From assembly GCA_900068845.1 (NCBI GenBank), contig CEFQ01000008.1:630649-694648 (forward strand): DNA of 64,000 nt, given 5' to 3'. This document shows positions 18,331 through 27,097 of this stretch, one piece after another. A program made the position numbers and the translations under genes. Numbering within the stretch: position 1 is the first letter of the stretch; every line of letters begins with the position of its first letter. Source of the stretch: Enterobacter ludwigii. Lineage in GTDB: Bacteria > Pseudomonadota > Gammaproteobacteria > Enterobacterales > Enterobacteriaceae. Below the pieces are notes generated by a model that searched no databases, was not told the origin of the DNA, and worked only from the letters and a program-made list of their open reading frames with translations.

Positions 18331-21300
18331 TGTGCCTGCTGGAACAGTTCCTTAAATACCCGATTCGCAGCTGGCTGGTGATCCTGCTGCTCGGCGTGGG
18401 CGGCATTTTTGCGCTGCTCAATATCGGTCGCCTGGAAGATCCGCTTTTTACCATCAAATCGGCGGTGATTGTGACGCACTATCCCGGCGCTTCGGCGCAG
18501 CAGGTGGAAGAGGAAGTGACGCTGCCGCTGGAGAACGCCTTGCAGCGTTTGCCGTCCCTCGACAACGTCAGTTCGATTTCCAGCAACGGCTTATCGCAGA
18601 TCACCGTCACGATTCACAGCCATTATCGCGCCGACGACTTGCCGCAGGTGTGGGATGAACTGCGTCGCCGCGTGGACGATGCCACGCGCCAGTTTCCGCC
18701 CGGCGTCAGCGCGCCCATCGTCAATGACGACTTTGGCGATGTGTACGGCTACTTCTTTACCCTTTCGGGAGAGAACTTCAGCAACGGCGAGCTGCGAACT
18801 TATGCCGATCAGCTGCGGCGTGAGCTGAATCTGGTGCCCGGCGTGGCGAAAGTGGCGATCGCCGGCATCGAACAGGAGCAAGTGAACATCACGCTCTCTA
18901 GCCAGCAGATGGCGGCGCTGGGCATTACGCCACAGCGTGTGGCCGCCGTGCTCAACAGCGTTAATGCCGTTTCCGATGCGGGCCAGATTCGCATCGGCAA
19001 TGAAGCGATCCGTTTCCATCCCACCGGCGAATTTCAATCGCTGGACGAGATCAGCGCGCTGCCGATCTCCGCGCCTGGCAGCAGCCAGCAAGTGCTGCTG
19101 CGTGATATCGCTACGGTCAGCTATGGCGTCACCGAGCAGCCGGGTAATCTCTATCATGCTAACGGCGATGCCGCATTGGCGATGGGCGTCTCCTTTGCGC
19201 CTGGCGTCAACGTCATTGATGTCGGTGATGCGTTAAGCGCCAAAATTCAGCAGCATCAGCAGGCCAAACCCCTCGGCATCGCGCTGGACGTGTTTTATAA
19301 CCAGGCGCAGGAAGTGAAGCAGTCGGTCGATGGCTTCATCAATAACTTCCTGATGGCATTGGCGATTGTGGTAGGTACGCTGCTGCTGTTTATGGGCGTT
19401 CGCAGCGGCATGGTGATTGCTGCCTCGCTGGCGCTCAATGTGCTTGGCACGCTGTTGATCATGTATTTGTTTAAGCTTGAGCTGCAGCGCGTGTCGCTGG
19501 GCGCACTGATTATCTCGCTCAGCATGCTGGTGGATAACGCCATCGTGGTGGTGGAAGGCATCAAGGTCGATCGTCAGCGCGGCAAGCCGTTGCAACAGGC
19601 GATGATGCAGATGGTAAAACGCAGCGCGCTGCCGCTGCTTGGCGCCACGGTGATCGCCATCATTGCTTTCGCACCGATTGGTTTATCACAGGATTCCACC
19701 GGCGAATACTGCAAATCGCTGTTCCAGGTCCTGCTGATTTCCCTGCTACTGAGTTGGATCACCGCGCTAACGCTAACGCCGGTGTTCGTGCAGTGGATGG
19801 ATGGCCGTCAGGTGGTCAGTAAAACAGCCGCGCAGCCGTATCAGGGCGTGCTGTTCCGCCTGTATCGCCGCGTGCTCACCACGCTGCTGCACTTCCGCAT
19901 CACGACCTTGGTGCTGATGGCGGCGTGTCTGGCGGCATCGATCTATGGCTTTGGCTACGTGAAGCAGAACTTCTTCCCTGCCTCCAATACGCCGATTTTC
20001 TTCACCGCACTGTGGCTGCCGTATGGCACTGATATCCATTACACCGCGCAAACCGCGCGCGAGATTGAAGGCTGGATCAGCCAGCAGACCGGGGTGACCA
20101 GCACCGTGACCACCATTGGTCAGGGCGCGATGCGTTTTACGCTGACCTACGATGCCACGCGGCAGTACAGTAATTACGGGCAGATAATGGTGCGTGTGCA
20201 GGACGCGAAGCAGCTGGAAACGCTCGCCCAGCAGACCGAGCAGCACATCCGGGATAACTTCCCGCAGGTGACGGAACGCATCAAACGCATTAATTTCGGT
20301 AGCGCCAGCGACAGCACGATTGCGTTGCGCGTCACCGGCCCCGATCCCATCACGTTGCGCCAGATTGCCAGCCAGATTGACGACATTTTCCTCGCCGAAG
20401 GCAGCGCGTTTCCGCCACGTCATGACTGGCAGGCGCGCAGTAAAGTGATCCGTCCGCAGTATTCGCCGCTACGCGGTCAGCAACTTGGCGTGGATAAGCG
20501 TGATATCGATCGCGCGCTGCGTATTAACTTCAGCGGCGACGCGGTCGGCCTGCTGCGAGAAGGCTCGCGGCTGATGCCGATCATGCTAGAAACTTCGGCG
20601 TTCGAGCGACAAAATATCGATCATCTTGGCAATATTCAGGTGTGGAGTCAGGCGCAGCAGCGCTATGTGCCGCTGGCCAATCTGGTGAGCGATTTCCAAC
20701 TGGAGTGGGAAGATCCGCTGATTATGCGCCGCGACCGCATGCGCGTGTTAACGGTGCAGACCGATCCCGATCCGGCCAGCGGCCGCACCGCGGCGGAAAT
20801 TGTGGCGCGCGTGCAGCCGGCTATCGATCAGCTGAGCTTACCCGCGGGATATCATCTGGAATGGGGCGGCGAGTTGGAGAGTTCACGCGATGCCCAGAGC
20901 GGCCTGCTCGGTTCGCTGCCGCTGGGTTTCCTCGCGATGTTTGTGATTACCGTGCTGATGTTCAACTCGCTGCGTGATGCGCTGGCAATCTGGATTACCG
21001 TGCCGCTGGCGCTGATTGGCGTCACCTGCGGCTTCCTGCTCACTGGCATTCCGTTTGGTTTCATGGCGTTGATTGGTTTGCTGAGTTTGTCAGGAATGTT
21101 GATTCGTAACGGTATCGTGTTGGTTGAGGAAACGCGCCAGCTCGCGCTACATCAGCCGTTGCAGCACGCGATCCTGGATGCCGCGACTTCGCGTCTGCGC
21201 CCGATTCTGCTCACCGCCTTCACCACCGTGCTCGGACTGCTGCCGCTGCTGCGCGATGTCTTTTTCCAGAGCATGGCGGTGGTGATCATTTTCGGTCTGG

Positions 21301-21374
21301 GATTCGCCACCGTGCTGACGTTGCTGGTGTTGCCGGTGCTGTATCAAAGTTTTCATACTGTTAAAAAGGCTTGA
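18330..21374 (+). CDS. RND efflux pump, HAE1-like (copy 1)
   Basis: 1014-residue inner-membrane proton/drug antiporter. Two-fold repeat of six-helix blocks and large periplasmic domains; DNVSSISSNGLSQI porter motif; TM4 reads SMLVDNAIVVVEG (one Asp then Asn where AcrB has Asp-Asp) and TM10 SGMLIRNGIVLVEE (Arg where AcrB has Lys). Start moved to 18330 because it overlaps the adaptor stop and aligns with the start of the paralogue at 27.1 kb; an upstream ATG at 18306 also exists. No outer-membrane channel gene is adjacent, so a shared TolC is expected. Confidence 0.92.
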   Translation: MCLLEQFLKYPIRSWLVILLLGVGGIFALLNIGRLEDPLFTIKSAVIVTHYPGASAQQVEEEVTLPLENALQRLPSLDNVSSISSNGLSQITVTIHSHYRADDLPQVWDELRRRVDDATRQFPPGVSAPIVNDDFGDVYGYFFTLSGENFSNGELRTYADQLRRELNLVPGVAKVAIAGIEQEQVNITLSSQQMAALGITPQRVAAVLNSVNAVSDAGQIRIGNEAIRFHPTGEFQSLDEISALPISAPGSSQQVLLRDIATVSYGVTEQPGNLYHANGDAALAMGVSFAPGVNVIDVGDALSAKIQQHQQAKPLGIALDVFYNQAQEVKQSVDGFINNFLMALAIVVGTLLLFMGVRSGMVIAASLALNVLGTLLIMYLFKLELQRVSLGALIISLSMLVDNAIVVVEGIKVDRQRGKPLQQAMMQMVKRSALPLLGATVIAIIAFAPIGLSQDSTGEYCKSLFQVLLISLLLSWITALTLTPVFVQWMDGRQVVSKTAAQPYQGVLFRLYRRVLTTLLHFRITTLVLMAACLAASIYGFGYVKQNFFPASNTPIFFTALWLPYGTDIHYTAQTAREIEGWISQQTGVTSTVTTIGQGAMRFTLTYDATRQYSNYGQIMVRVQDAKQLETLAQQTEQHIRDNFPQVTERIKRINFGSASDSTIALRVTGPDPITLRQIASQIDDIFLAEGSAFPPRHDWQARSKVIRPQYSPLRGQQLGVDKRDIDRALRINFSGDAVGLLREGSRLMPIMLETSAFERQNIDHLGNIQVWSQAQQRYVPLANLVSDFQLEWEDPLIMRRDRMRVLTVQTDPDPASGRTAAEIVARVQPAIDQLSLPAGYHLEWGGELESSRDAQSGLLGSLPLGFLAMFVITVLMFNSLRDALAIWITVPLALIGVTCGFLLTGIPFGFMALIGLLSLSGMLIRNGIVLVEETRQLALHQPLQHAILDAATSRLRPILLTAFTTVLGLLPLLRDVFFQSMAVVIIFGLGFATVLTLLVLPVLYQSFHTVKKA

Positions 21375-21394
21375 GCGCTAACAACGCACACGCC

Positions 21395-21422
21395 GTAGCG
21401 GCGCGAACCAGCGCGCCGCTAC
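21395..21422. terminator. 11-bp palindrome between convergent RND1 and AI-2E permease genes
   Basis: GTAGCGGCGCG and its complement with a 6-nt loop, overlapping the last codons of the AI-2E permease gene. It could act as a bidirectional terminator; it shares GCGCCGCTAC with the palindrome at 10022-10047, so it may also be a REP-like element. Confidence 0.5.
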
Positions 21423-22444
21423 GAAACGTCATTAATATGTTGTCCTGCGCTCGCCAGTAATATCTTTTTCAACATAAAGGTCAGCGGAATCGCCAGAATC
21501 GCGCCGATGATGCCCAGCAGCGATTGCCAGATGAGAAACGCCAGCAGCTGGGTGGTCAACGCCATATTTAACCGCTTGCCCAATAATAGTGGCTCAATGA
21601 CTGAGCTAAGGATGAGATTTAGCGCGACAAAAAACAGCGCGACCACCAATGCGGTTTGGATATCAAACAACATATAACTTTGTAGCACCGGCGGGATGGC
21701 CGCCATAAATGAACCCAGCACCGGAATATAGTTGAACACAAACATCAACACACCCCAGAAAAAGGCAAACTTCAGGCCGAGAAGATGCGCGCCAGCCCAT
21801 ACAATAATGCCACCGACAATACTGGTTAACGTTTTCACCTGAGCGTAAACAATAACGCTTTGCACTCCCTCTTCAAGAGCCACGTAATAGCGTTGATATT
21901 TCCCTTCGGCCTGTTTGCGTAGCAGGATTTTTAAATTTCTCATTTCATACAACATGAAAAACAGCATCAGAAATACCATCAGCCACCAGGAAAGAATGCT
22001 GGGTATTTGCGTGAGAAAACTGGTGACAAAGCGCACTACCGCACCCGCATCAACAAACGCCAGCATGTCGTTGGGCGTCAAAACAATGCCCAGATGACTA
22101 AACGTCTGCGTCACCGGCTCGAAGCGTTCGGCCAGCAGCAGCGGTGCCTGGCGGCTCAGCTGAATTAAATCGGGTGTTAATACGGTCAGCTTGATGATGG
22201 TGAAGACGATCACCAGTAACAGCAATACGATCACCAGCAGGGATGACAGCAAACGCGGCACGCGTTTTCTTTCAAGCCGACTGATTAACGGATCGAGCAT
22301 AATCGCCAGAAACAGCGACAGCATCACCTGATTAATTAACGCTGATGCCAGATAGATACCGGTAAGAATTATGGTTAGCGTGGCGAGAATTAATAGTACG
22401 CGTAAAAGCCTCGACCAGAGAGGAAATTCGTTCAGTCCCATCAT
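21419..22444 (-). CDS. AI-2E family permease (PF01594-like)
   Basis: 341-residue polytopic inner-membrane protein of the AI-2E/UPF0118 family, with about eight helices, the charged cytoplasmic-side segment LDPLISRLERKRVPR early on, and the family's conserved C-terminal region VFNYIPVLGSFMAAIPP and LAFLIWQSLLGIIGAILAIP. Members include exporters of unknown solutes and Na+/H+ antiporters; the AI-2 link is weak. AAGGATCTTT precedes tandem ATGs. It sits between the two ATPase/RND modules, possibly co-oriented with ATPase 2 but separated by a terminator. Confidence 0.88.
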   Translation of the reverse strand: MMGLNEFPLWSRLLRVLLILATLTIILTGIYLASALINQVMLSLFLAIMLDPLISRLERKRVPRLLSSLLVIVLLLLVIVFTIIKLTVLTPDLIQLSRQAPLLLAERFEPVTQTFSHLGIVLTPNDMLAFVDAGAVVRFVTSFLTQIPSILSWWLMVFLMLFFMLYEMRNLKILLRKQAEGKYQRYYVALEEGVQSVIVYAQVKTLTSIVGGIIVWAGAHLLGLKFAFFWGVLMFVFNYIPVLGSFMAAIPPVLQSYMLFDIQTALVVALFFVALNLILSSVIEPLLLGKRLNMALTTQLLAFLIWQSLLGIIGAILAIPLTFMLKKILLASAGQHINDVS

Positions 22445-22519
22445 AAAGATCCTTCATCCTATACAAAATGTATTATAGAGAAAAACCTGTGCGCGGGGCC
22501 TTGTTTGAGGTCAAGTGAG

Positions 22520-22557
22520 GAAAAACATTCAGGCCATGATAACACCGGCCTGAATGT
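22520..22557 (-). terminator. Rho-independent terminator of ATPase copy 2
   Basis: Minus strand: 11-bp stem ACATTCAGGCC / GGCCTGAATGT with an 11-nt loop, followed by TTTTT, 10 bp after the ATPase stop codon. Confidence 0.88.
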
Positions 22558-22566
22558 CACACGTTA

Positions 22567-25254
22567 TTAGTTGATTCTGAATCTCCGCGTTAAAGGTTTC
22601 TCAATTTCGACAATTAAAAACATCACGAAGCCAATAATCAGGGTAATAATCCAGTAGCGTAACGGTAGCGCGGTGGTACCAAAAAGCAGTTGCATAAACG
22701 GTGCGTAGATAATCAGTAATTGCAGGACTAACAGCACTCCGCTGACAATCCAGATACCTTTATTCATCAGCAACCCTTTACTTAATGAGAAGCCGTTGGA
22801 AACACGGCAGTTCAACATATAGAACCACTGCGCCGTCACCAGCGTTTGTAATAACACGGTACGAATAAATTCTGGTGAATAGCCGCGCGGTTGCAGCCAC
22901 GCCTCCAGCACGAAGGCGCTGATAGCGATCATCGAACCGACAAAGATTACGCGCCAGATGGCGAAACCATCCATTACATGCAGTTTGGGATCGCGCGGCG
23001 GACGGCGCATGATATTTTGCTCGCCCGCTTCAAACGCCAGCCCAAAAGAGAGCGTGGCGGACGTCGCCATGTTCATCCACAAAATCAACACCGGCGTGAG
23101 CGGAATTAAGTTTCCCGCCAGCAACGCAATGATGATCAACAAGCCCTGCGCAAGGTTGGTTGGCATGATGAACAAAATGGTCTTTTTCAGATTGTCATAA
23201 ACCCGGCGTCCTTCTCGTACCGCGCTGGCGATGGTGGCGAAGTTATCGTCGGTTAGCACCATGTCGGCGGCTTCTTTGGTCACTTCGGTGCCTTTGATGC
23301 CCATGGCGATACCGACATCCGCCTGCTTGAGCGCGGGCGCATCGTTTACGCCATCCCCGGTCATCCCAACCACCTCTTTTTTGCTTTGCAAAGCCTGTAC
23401 CAAGCGGAACTTGTCTTCCGGACTGGTGCGGGCAAAGATGTCGTAAGCCTGCGCCGCCTCGCTCAGTTGATGATCATCCATGACTTCCAGCTCACGTCCG
23501 GTGATCGCGGTGCTGGCGTTGCCGATACCCAACATCTGACCAATACTCATCGCGGTTTGCGGATGGTCACCGGTGATCATTTTGACGCGAATCCCGGCTT
23601 GCAGGCAGTCACCAATGGCGGTGATGGCTTCTGGTCGCGGTGGATCCATCATCCCGGCGATGCCGAGCAGTATCATGCCCTGATGTAGATCCTGATGCGT
23701 CAGTTCGCTTTGACCTGGCGTGGCCGGTTTCCAGGCCGCCGCCACCATGCGTAATCCCTCGCGCGCATACTCTTCTATCCTGGCTTCCCACCACGGCAGA
23801 TCGATTGGCTGCAGCCCGGCTTCCGTTTGCTGCTGCTGACAATGTCTGAACAGCACATCCGGCGCACCGGTCAGCAGCACGCACTCTTCATCGCCGATTA
23901 GATAGTGCGTCGACATGTATTTGTATTGCGAATCAAAGGGAATTTTATTGCGCAGTTCGGTGGTGACGGAAGGTAAATGTCCTTTGGCGGCCAGCACCTT
24001 GAGCGCACCTTCCGTCGGCCCGCCGGTGATTTTCCACAAGCCGGTTTCATCTTTAATCAGCTGACTGTCGTTACACAGATCGATGGTGCGCAGATAGCGC
24101 TCCAGTATTGAGCCTTGCGTCACCTTTACCGGCGAAGCGTCGTCGGCTTTATGGATGGCGCCCACCGGTTCATAGCTGACGCCATCGACGCGATAAATCT
24201 GATCGGCGGTAATAATCGCTTTCACCGTCATTTCATTCATGGTCAGCGTGCCGGTTTTATCCGAGCAGATAACTGTCATCGCACCCAGCGTTTCCACGGT
24301 GGGCAGTTTGCGGATGATCGCCTGCTGCTTCGCCATGGTTTGCACGCCGAGAGAGAGAATAATTGAGATAATCGCCGGTAAACCTTCAGGTACCGATGCC
24401 ACGGCGAGGCTAATCAGCGATAGCATCAGCTCAGAAACCGGCATATCGCGGAACAGCAGACTGAAGACAAACAGCGCGGCCATCATCGCCAGGATGATCA
24501 GGAAAATGGCTTTGCCGAGTTTATCCATCTGCACCAGCAGCGGCGTGCGGTGCTTTTCGATATCGGACATCATCTGATTAATGTGCCCAAGCTCCGTGGC
24601 ACCGCCGGTTGCGACCACCAGCCCTTTGCCTCCGCCGGAGCTGACGGTCGTGCCTGAGAACAGCAAATTAGTGCGGTCGCCCAGCGGCAACTCGCCGGTA
24701 AGTGCGTCCGTGCCTTTTTCAACAACCGTCGATTCGCCCGTCAGAATCGCTTCCTCAACGCGCAGATTATGCGCTTCGATGACGCGCAGGTCCGCCGGTA
24801 TGCGATCGCCCGCGCGGATTACCACCACATCACCCGGCACTAGCGCGGTGGTGGGCAGCGTCTCATGATTACCCGCGCGGATCACCACCGTTTCGCTGGA
24901 GAGCATGTTGCGAATACTTTGCAGGGATTTTTCCGCGTTGCTCTCCTGAATATGGCCAATCAGGGCATTCACCACCGCGACGCCGAGGATCACCAGCGTA
25001 TCAACCCAGTGTCCCATTACGGCCGTCAGTAGCGCAGCGGCCAGCAGAACATAGATTAAGACATCGTTGAAGTGAGCGAGAAAACGTAACCAAGCCGGCT
25101 TACCGGGTTTCTGTGGCAGGGCATTTTCCCCGTATTGCGTTAAGCGCGCCGCCGCTTCAGCACCGCTGATTCCCTCGGTTGAACTTTGCGTACTGGCCAG
25201 CGTTTCATCGACAGAAAGTTGATAGTAGGTACTTTCCGGTTTAGCAGTATTCAT
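22567..25254 (-). CDS. Cation-translocating P-type ATPase (copy 2)
   Basis: 895-residue paralogue of the ATPase at 14.0 kb and similar along its whole length. Asp332 in CSDKTGTLT is the phosphorylation site; TGES, PEGLP and TGDGVNDAP are intact; M6 again reads WMNMATSATLSFGLAFE. Start set at 25254 because TTGAGGAGAAAGCG is directly upstream; the longer frame to 25287 lacks a ribosome site. It diverges from micro-membrane protein 2, adaptor 2 and RND 2, repeating the layout of copy 1. Transported ion unknown. Confidence 0.9.
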   Translation of the reverse strand: MNTAKPESTYYQLSVDETLASTQSSTEGISGAEAAARLTQYGENALPQKPGKPAWLRFLAHFNDVLIYVLLAAALLTAVMGHWVDTLVILGVAVVNALIGHIQESNAEKSLQSIRNMLSSETVVIRAGNHETLPTTALVPGDVVVIRAGDRIPADLRVIEAHNLRVEEAILTGESTVVEKGTDALTGELPLGDRTNLLFSGTTVSSGGGKGLVVATGGATELGHINQMMSDIEKHRTPLLVQMDKLGKAIFLIILAMMAALFVFSLLFRDMPVSELMLSLISLAVASVPEGLPAIISIILSLGVQTMAKQQAIIRKLPTVETLGAMTVICSDKTGTLTMNEMTVKAIITADQIYRVDGVSYEPVGAIHKADDASPVKVTQGSILERYLRTIDLCNDSQLIKDETGLWKITGGPTEGALKVLAAKGHLPSVTTELRNKIPFDSQYKYMSTHYLIGDEECVLLTGAPDVLFRHCQQQQTEAGLQPIDLPWWEARIEEYAREGLRMVAAAWKPATPGQSELTHQDLHQGMILLGIAGMMDPPRPEAITAIGDCLQAGIRVKMITGDHPQTAMSIGQMLGIGNASTAITGRELEVMDDHQLSEAAQAYDIFARTSPEDKFRLVQALQSKKEVVGMTGDGVNDAPALKQADVGIAMGIKGTEVTKEAADMVLTDDNFATIASAVREGRRVYDNLKKTILFIMPTNLAQGLLIIIALLAGNLIPLTPVLILWMNMATSATLSFGLAFEAGEQNIMRRPPRDPKLHVMDGFAIWRVIFVGSMIAISAFVLEAWLQPRGYSPEFIRTVLLQTLVTAQWFYMLNCRVSNGFSLSKGLLMNKGIWIVSGVLLVLQLLIIYAPFMQLLFGTTALPLRYWIITLIIGFVMFLIVEIEKPLTRRFRIN

Positions 25255-25845
25255 CGCTTTCTCCTCAAATCCTGTTTCGGAAATCAAGGCGGTGATATCC
25301 CGTGATTAACAAGACGTCATTGAACGAAAAGAACAGACCTGACGTGCTCGTTGTGAGCAGTGGTCCGTTTCAGTTTGAAATATATGTCATTAATGCCCGT
25401 AAGTTGCAGAGGGGCTCCCTACTTTCGCTATATAAAATATATTATTTTGAAAAATTAACGTTATAAAAGTAGCACAGGGATATTCATCGCATTCATCTCG
25501 CAATAAAACGTTTGAAGCTGAACATGACTCTCTCATCAGACTAATCCGACCCTGCTAATAATTTATAAAAAGAGTGGCGAGTCATAAAGATGGATAATTT
25601 AATGCGGATATTAAGGTTAATCCTGATCAGCATCTCATGCTGACAAGGTGGTTTATATATCCAATAAAATAGATTTTTACAGCACTAAATAATGATTATT
25701 TCATTAAAAATATTACAAGCTACACACCTTTACTTTTTTTGACATCTGGGTCTATGCTCATCGATGACAAAACATCTCGTTAATACTTCTCACCTTTTAG
25801 GGCTATGGCGTGGTTATTCTGCGCTCATGGTTAATGGAGGCAACG
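25255..25845. other. AT-rich divergent regulatory region of module 2
   Basis: About 590 bp between the ATPase and the micro-membrane gene. It is much more AT-rich than its flanks, with TTGACA at 25738 as a possible -35 on the plus strand but no convincing paired -10. I see no open frame with a ribosome site and no clear operator. Confidence 0.5.
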
Positions 25846-25956
25846 ATGTATGGTTATAGCCTGCTCCGACTAAGTCTTTATGTCATCTTTGCGATCATCA
25901 CTTGCTCTGCCGTGGGACTGTTCACTTTTGCGGTGGTTTCTATGCTTGGCAGATAA
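25846..25956 (+). CDS. Micro-membrane protein upstream of RND operon 2
   Basis: 36 residues, ATG behind a very good AATGGAGGCAACG site. MYGYSLLRLSLYV then a single hydrophobic helix IFAIITCSAVGLFTFAVV and a short basic end SMLGR. Position and C-terminal half match the 39-residue protein before RND operon 1. Because both copies survive duplication and divergence of their modules, it is likely a real gene product; partner (RND pump or P-type ATPase) is unknown. Confidence 0.7.
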   Translation: MYGYSLLRLSLYVIFAIITCSAVGLFTFAVVSMLGR

Positions 25957-26011
25957 ATTCGCCACTAATAATAACGTCAACGATTAAACCGTTGTTGCTG
26001 AGGATAAAACA

Positions 26012-27097
26012 GTGACTCGTTATTTCACTCTGGTTGCCATTGTTATTTTTATAACAACCGGTTGCGATCAAAAAAAACAGGAAGTTCCCCCGCCGCCGCG
26101 CATGGTTAAAGTCGTTGAGGTGGTGGCTTCCGGTGAATCTCAACAACGCATCTTCCCGGCACGGATTGAATCCGGTGACTCCACCGATTTGTCATTCAAA
26201 CGGGGAGGACAGATCGAAACGCTGGATATTCGCCAGGGCAACCGCATTGAGCAGGGTCAGCTTATCGCCAGGCTCACCGCACGCGAAGCGCAGCAGCGCG
26301 TCAATGAACGCCAAACTGCGGCCACGCTTGCCCAACGGCAATTTGCCCGATTCCAGACGCTGTCTGGGCGACAGGCGATCTCACAGGCAGAAATGGATGT
26401 ACAGCGCGCCAACCGCGATGCAGCCAATGCCGCTTTGCAAATCGCCCGGGAAGAGTTAAGCCAAATGACGCTGACGGCGCCATTCAGCGGTGTCGCCGCG
26501 GTCGTCAACGTGCGCAATCATCAGGTGGTCGCCGCCGGGCAAACTATCGCCACCCTGACCCGCAACGACTTACTCGATGTGGTGTTCAGCGTGCCGGAAA
26601 ATCTGTTTACCGCACTGGATATGCGCAATCTGGCTTATCGCCCGGTGGTGCGCATTAACAGCATGCCGGCGCGCGAATTCCAGGCCGAATACAAAGAGCA
26701 CACCGGGAGCAGCAACACGCATTCGCTGACCTGGCAGATCATTCTCACCATGCCACGTCCGGCGGACTTCCCGGCGGTGGGCGGCGTCAGTGGCACGGTG
26801 ACGATCAACCTCGCCAATCTTCCCGCCAACGTAAATCGTGAATCGTTGGTGGTGCCGGTGGAAGCGGTATTCAATCCCGATAACCGCCAGCGCAATGAAC
26901 CGCATGTTTGGGTGGTGCAAGGCAGCGGCGACCAGCTGACATTAGAGGATCGCAAAGTCAGCGTGGGTGAAGTCACCGATCGTGGCGTGGTGATTACCGC
27001 CGGGTTGCAGGCAGGTGACCGCGTGGTCGCCGCAGGCGTCAATGAGTTGCATGCCCAACAGCCGGTGCGTATCTGGACCCGTGAGCGGGGGCTGTAA
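26012..27097 (+). CDS. RND efflux periplasmic adaptor lipoprotein (copy 2)
   Basis: 361-residue membrane-fusion protein from a GTG start (TGAGGATAAAACA upstream), lipobox ITTGC. Domain order as in copy 1: lipoyl half (TLDIRQGNRIEQGQLIARL), coiled coil around residues 95-145, second lipoyl half (LTAPFSGVAAVVNVRNHQVV), beta-barrel, C-terminal WTRERGL shared with copy 1. Its TAA overlaps the RND ATG as TAATG. Confidence 0.9.
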   Translation: MTRYFTLVAIVIFITTGCDQKKQEVPPPPRMVKVVEVVASGESQQRIFPARIESGDSTDLSFKRGGQIETLDIRQGNRIEQGQLIARLTAREAQQRVNERQTAATLAQRQFARFQTLSGRQAISQAEMDVQRANRDAANAALQIAREELSQMTLTAPFSGVAAVVNVRNHQVVAAGQTIATLTRNDLLDVVFSVPENLFTALDMRNLAYRPVVRINSMPAREFQAEYKEHTGSSNTHSLTWQIILTMPRPADFPAVGGVSGTVTINLANLPANVNRESLVVPVEAVFNPDNRQRNEPHVWVVQGSGDQLTLEDRKVSVGEVTDRGVVITAGLQAGDRVVAAGVNELHAQQPVRIWTRERGL

